Shown: positions 6,442-7,627 of the stretch, piece by piece | Layout: each line of letters begins with the position of its first letter | Numbering within the stretch: the first letter of the stretch is position 1 | Assembly (NCBI GenBank): GCA_029250305.1 | Contig: JAQXFM010000016.1 | Coordinates: 1-7,627 of the forward strand | DNA from: Candidatus Poseidoniaceae archaeon | GTDB taxonomy: Archaea; Thermoplasmatota; Poseidoniia; Poseidoniales; Poseidoniaceae | Length of the DNA: 7,627 bases | Reading direction: 5' to 3' | Made by a program: the position numbers and the translations under genes | The notes under the pieces: model-generated | Told to the model about the DNA's origin: nothing | Databases searched by the model: none | What the model saw: only the letters and a program-made list of their open reading frames with translations

Positions 6442-6459
6442 CCGTCATAAGATTGACGG
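6442..6459. repeat. Inverted repeat CCGTCA-N6-TGACGG between the PRC-barrel gene and tRNA-Ile
   Basis: A perfect 6-bp stem with a 6-nt loop lies 26 nt before the tRNA and 33 nt after the PRC-barrel stop. On the minus strand the loop is ATCTTA, a poor TATA-like element about 34 nt from the tRNA 5' end. It could be a 3' hairpin of the upstream mRNA, an operator, or part of the tRNA promoter. Confidence 0.45.
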
Positions 6460-6492
6460 AGCGGCAAAGGGCCGAGTTGAGTGGGTGAACAC

Positions 6493-7083
6493 TCACTCGC
6501 TTTCGTCGTCCATCTCGTTAATTGTGATGTAGGACGGTAATGAAAGGACCTTGTCAAAGGTACGCGAAAGCACGACTTCATCCAGGCGCTCACGAGTACG
6601 TGAGAATGCAGTGATTGGAACGCGCAATGTTGCTTCAACGCCGAATTCCTTTTGGATGCTCACTCGTGTCTTGACGATGACACCCTTGTAGGTGCGCTTT
6701 ACTTTGAACAGATCTGTGATGACGCCAATTTCTCGTCCTTGGTTGTCAAGGACCGCACGGTCGAGCATTTCATCTGGTGCATACAGTTTCTCATCAATTC
6801 GGACGGTGTCTCTCCATCGTCGCTGCAGTTCTCGCATGGACTTCGAAAGTTTGACTGTGCCATCGGTTCGGATGCTGTGCACCAGTTCCTTCGGCAGTGG
6901 TGCGAGTTCAGCTGGCTTGCGCATGAATTCATCAGCGACGCCAGCATCCACCTGAATTCGCATCGATCGAACTCGAGCTTCATTCGGGTGGTGTCGTTCA
7001 CCCACGATCGTTCCTACTTTCTTATCATTCACGTAAACATCCCTTTGGAGTAACTCCTGGATGTCATATTTGTCGTTCGGCAT
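6493..7083 (-). CDS. Protein with two tandem PRC-barrel domains
   Basis: A 196-residue soluble protein without signal peptide or membrane segment. Residues about 8-85 form one PRC-barrel-like unit (RDVYVNDKKVGTIVGE, then LPKELVHSIRTDGTVKLSKS) and residues about 103-185 a second (DRAVLDNQGREIGVITDLFKV, then VVLSRTF), joined by a basic linker (RELQRRWRDTVR) and ending in an acidic tail (EMDDESE). PRC barrels are adaptors; single-domain archaeal members (CdpB) take part in FtsZ-SepF cell division, and others act in RNA processing. Which role applies here is unknown. ATG 7083 is chosen because AAGGAG at 7098-7093 gives 9-nt spacing; the in-frame ATG at 7092 directly abuts that site. A TATA box and a leader hairpin lie upstream. 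No neighbour indicates its pathway. Confidence 0.85.
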   Translation of the reverse strand: MPNDKYDIQELLQRDVYVNDKKVGTIVGERHHPNEARVRSMRIQVDAGVADEFMRKPAELAPLPKELVHSIRTDGTVKLSKSMRELQRRWRDTVRIDEKLYAPDEMLDRAVLDNQGREIGVITDLFKVKRTYKGVIVKTRVSIQKEFGVEATLRVPITAFSRTRERLDEVVLSRTFDKVLSLPSYITINEMDDESE

Positions 7084-7100
7084 TTTTCCCATCTCCTTGT

Positions 7101-7117
7101 GTCGGGGTCCACCCGAC
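7101..7117 (-). promoter_or_regulatory. GC-rich hairpin in the leader of the PRC-barrel gene
   Basis: GTCGGG and CCCGAC form a perfect 6-bp stem with a 5-nt loop. It ends 2 nt before the AAGGAG ribosome site. If transcription starts about 25 nt below the TATA box (near 7120), it would be almost the first part of the mRNA and could influence ribosome access or mRNA stability. Confidence 0.5.
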
Positions 7118-7140
7118 TTATTCCCTCGTTTCTTTGAAGG

Positions 7141-7150
7141 GCTATATACT
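7141..7150 (-). promoter_or_regulatory. TATA box with BRE for the PRC-barrel gene
   Basis: The minus strand reads GGGAAAGAG followed by TATATAG, a good match to an archaeal purine-rich BRE and TATA box. The centre is about 63 nt before the ATG, predicting a leader of about 37 nt. This is the clearest promoter in the window. Confidence 0.7.
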
Positions 7151-7166
7151 CTTTCCCGATTTCAAA

Positions 7167-7180
7167 GTGAAATCCAATTG
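7167..7180 (+). repeat. Box A, copy 1
   Basis: GTGAAATCCAATTG. It matches copy 2 at 7200 in 13 of 14 positions. It starts 17 bp from the PRC-barrel TATA box, on its upstream side, and is followed after 3 nt by box B copy 1. Confidence 0.7.
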
Positions 7181-7183
7181 CAT

Positions 7184-7196
7184 TTGTCGTATAATT
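7184..7196 (+). repeat. Box B, copy 1
   Basis: TTGTCGTATAATT, identical over 13 bp to copy 2 at 7243. The two copies start 59 bp apart. Read on either strand it contains a TATA-like core. Confidence 0.75.
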
Positions 7197-7199
7197 CAT

Positions 7200-7213
7200 G
7201 TGAAAGCCAATTG
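7200..7213 (+). repeat. Box A, copy 2
   Basis: GTGAAAGCCAATTG, differing from copy 1 at one base. The copies start 33 bp apart, about three helical turns. Box B copy 2 follows after 29 nt instead of 3. Confidence 0.7.
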
Positions 7214-7218
7214 AAAAT

Positions 7219-7242
7219 CGCCTAAAATAGAAATTTCAGGCG
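7219..7242. repeat. Imperfect hairpin inserted between box A and box B
   Basis: CGCCT, one mismatch, AAAT, loop AGAA, ATTT, the mismatch partner and AGGCG form a 9-bp stem with one A-C mismatch. It abuts box B copy 2 exactly and fills most of the extra spacing in the second A-B unit. Confidence 0.6.
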
Positions 7243-7255
7243 TTGTCGTATAATT
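7243..7255 (+). repeat. Box B, copy 2
   Basis: TTGTCGTATAATT, exact 13-bp repeat of copy 1 at 7184, starting immediately after the hairpin that ends at 7242. Confidence 0.75.
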
Positions 7256-7354
7256 TTATTTCCAATAGGGATTGCATTGCAAAACCTTCGTTTACACCAT
7301 TCGATCTGAAGGTCACTGTAAGGAGTTGCCCCCAGGGCTCAAAAGAATCTATAT

Positions 7355-7364
7355 TTCAATTGAA
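7355..7364. repeat. 10-bp palindrome TTCAATTGAA
   Basis: Perfect palindrome centred on CAATTG, the same core as box A and the palindrome at 7498-7511. Confidence 0.5.
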
Positions 7365-7497
7365 GAGATAGAAATTATCCGCTTCACAATATGCACTTGC
7401 CAAAGCTAACTCTCTTGATCGGGGGGGTCTCAATCTCGTACTTCGACTCAATATTCTGTGTTTCTATTCATAATTGAATTTGTATTGAAAATAACAT

Positions 7498-7511
7498 TTT
7501 CCAATTGGAAA
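7498..7511. repeat. 14-bp perfect palindrome around CCAATTGG
   Basis: TTTCCAATTGGAAA is fully self-complementary. It shares CCAATTG with box A. It loosely resembles the TTCCA-GGAAAC core of archaeal origin recognition boxes, but has one extra central base and lacks the following G-run. Confidence 0.55.
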
Positions 7512-7564
7512 CCTGCTGTTTTTCCAGTCTTCTAATGGCGCATAATACTGTCTTCATCGAATTG

Positions 7565-7627
7565 TTAATTCTCAATCGAACCTCGATTCATTGATGTGGG
7601 GGTGGGAGTTGGGGTTGGCATGGCTCC
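7565..7627 (-). other. Possible C-terminal end of a minus-strand gene, undecided
   Basis: One minus-strand frame is open from the right edge to a TAA at 7567-7565 and would end GAMPTPTPTPTSMNRGSIEN, a Pro-Thr tail. The other two minus frames are also open to the edge for a while, and the plus strand has ATG codons at 7594 and 7619, so the short overlap cannot decide. The plus strand has G5, G3, G4 and G2 runs at 7598-7618. Confidence 0.2.

Larger units (their letters stand above)
7151..7564. other. A+T-rich intergenic region without a convincing gene
   Basis: No reading frame here has a good ribosome site, family resemblance or normal length; the longest noted is 45 codons from a TTG. Composition departs from the coding part: a hand count of 7181-7240 gives 41 A/T of 60. 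The stretch holds two copies each of box A and box B, an imperfect hairpin, four CAATTG sites, two perfect palindromes, a G7 run at 7421-7427 and a short GCCC-CCA-GGGC hairpin at 7328-7338. It also contains AAAAGAATCTATATTTC (7341-7357), which resembles a plus-strand BRE/TATA with no gene assigned to it. A regulatory, replication or partition role, or an unrecognised RNA, are all open. Confidence 0.6.

Noticed and set aside
7167..7255. CRISPR array
   Set aside because: Only two copies of each short box, unequal spacing and no cas genes.
7272..7409. 45-codon plus-strand frame starting at TTG
   Set aside because: No ribosome site, no family resemblance and a cysteine-rich ordinary composition; a TATA-like box B lies upstream but gives almost no leader. 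Chance is the simpler reading.
7391..7477. 28-codon plus-strand frame with a hydrophobic stretch
   Set aside because: It has an ATG and a possible TATA element 30-50 nt upstream but no ribosome site, and its codons run through the G7 run. Too short to support.
7498..7511. Archaeal origin recognition box
   Set aside because: The TTCCA and GGAAAC halves match loosely, but spacing is off by one base, the G-run is absent and no orc1/cdc6 gene is visible, so it is not called as an origin.

Overview
The window looks like a piece of a euryarchaeal chromosome. The gene set and order (L7Ae, S28e, L24e, nucleoside diphosphate kinase, then aIF5B), GAGGTGA-type Shine-Dalgarno sites and TATA-box promoters are all archaeal. 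From memory of such genomes, a planktonic relative of Marine Group II (Poseidoniales) is my best guess, but no taxonomic marker was tested. Every recognised gene is on the minus strand, so transcription runs from high to low coordinates.

Right to left. Bases 7565-7627 may hold the last codons of a neighbour gene, but this is undecided. Bases 7151-7564 are A+T-rich, have no convincing gene, and hold a nested repeat structure: a 14-bp box A and a 13-bp box B, each present twice in the same order. The A-B gap is 3 nt in one copy and 29 nt, filled by an imperfect hairpin, in the other. Several CAATTG-centred palindromes follow. Next come a good TATA promoter, a leader hairpin and a two-domain PRC-barrel protein (6493-7083), then tRNA-Ile(GAT) at 6342-6415 and ribose-phosphate pyrophosphokinase (5254-6198).

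A TATA box near 5161 then starts a translation operon: L7Ae, S28e and L24e with tight spacing, a weak hairpin plus T-run, ndk, and infB (aIF5B). A MoxR-family AAA+ ATPase follows behind its own possible TATA element. Last is a ParA/Soj-like ATPase cut off by the left edge.

The central genes supply ribosomal subunits, a subunit-joining GTPase, nucleotide homeostasis and PRPP for nucleotide synthesis, a sensible growth-linked cluster. Unexpected details are a CCHC zinc-finger-like insertion in aIF5B between domains II and III, loss of three of four zinc ligands in L24e, a possible anti-Shine-Dalgarno switch before the parA-like gene, and the box A/box B repeat region upstream of the PRC-barrel gene.
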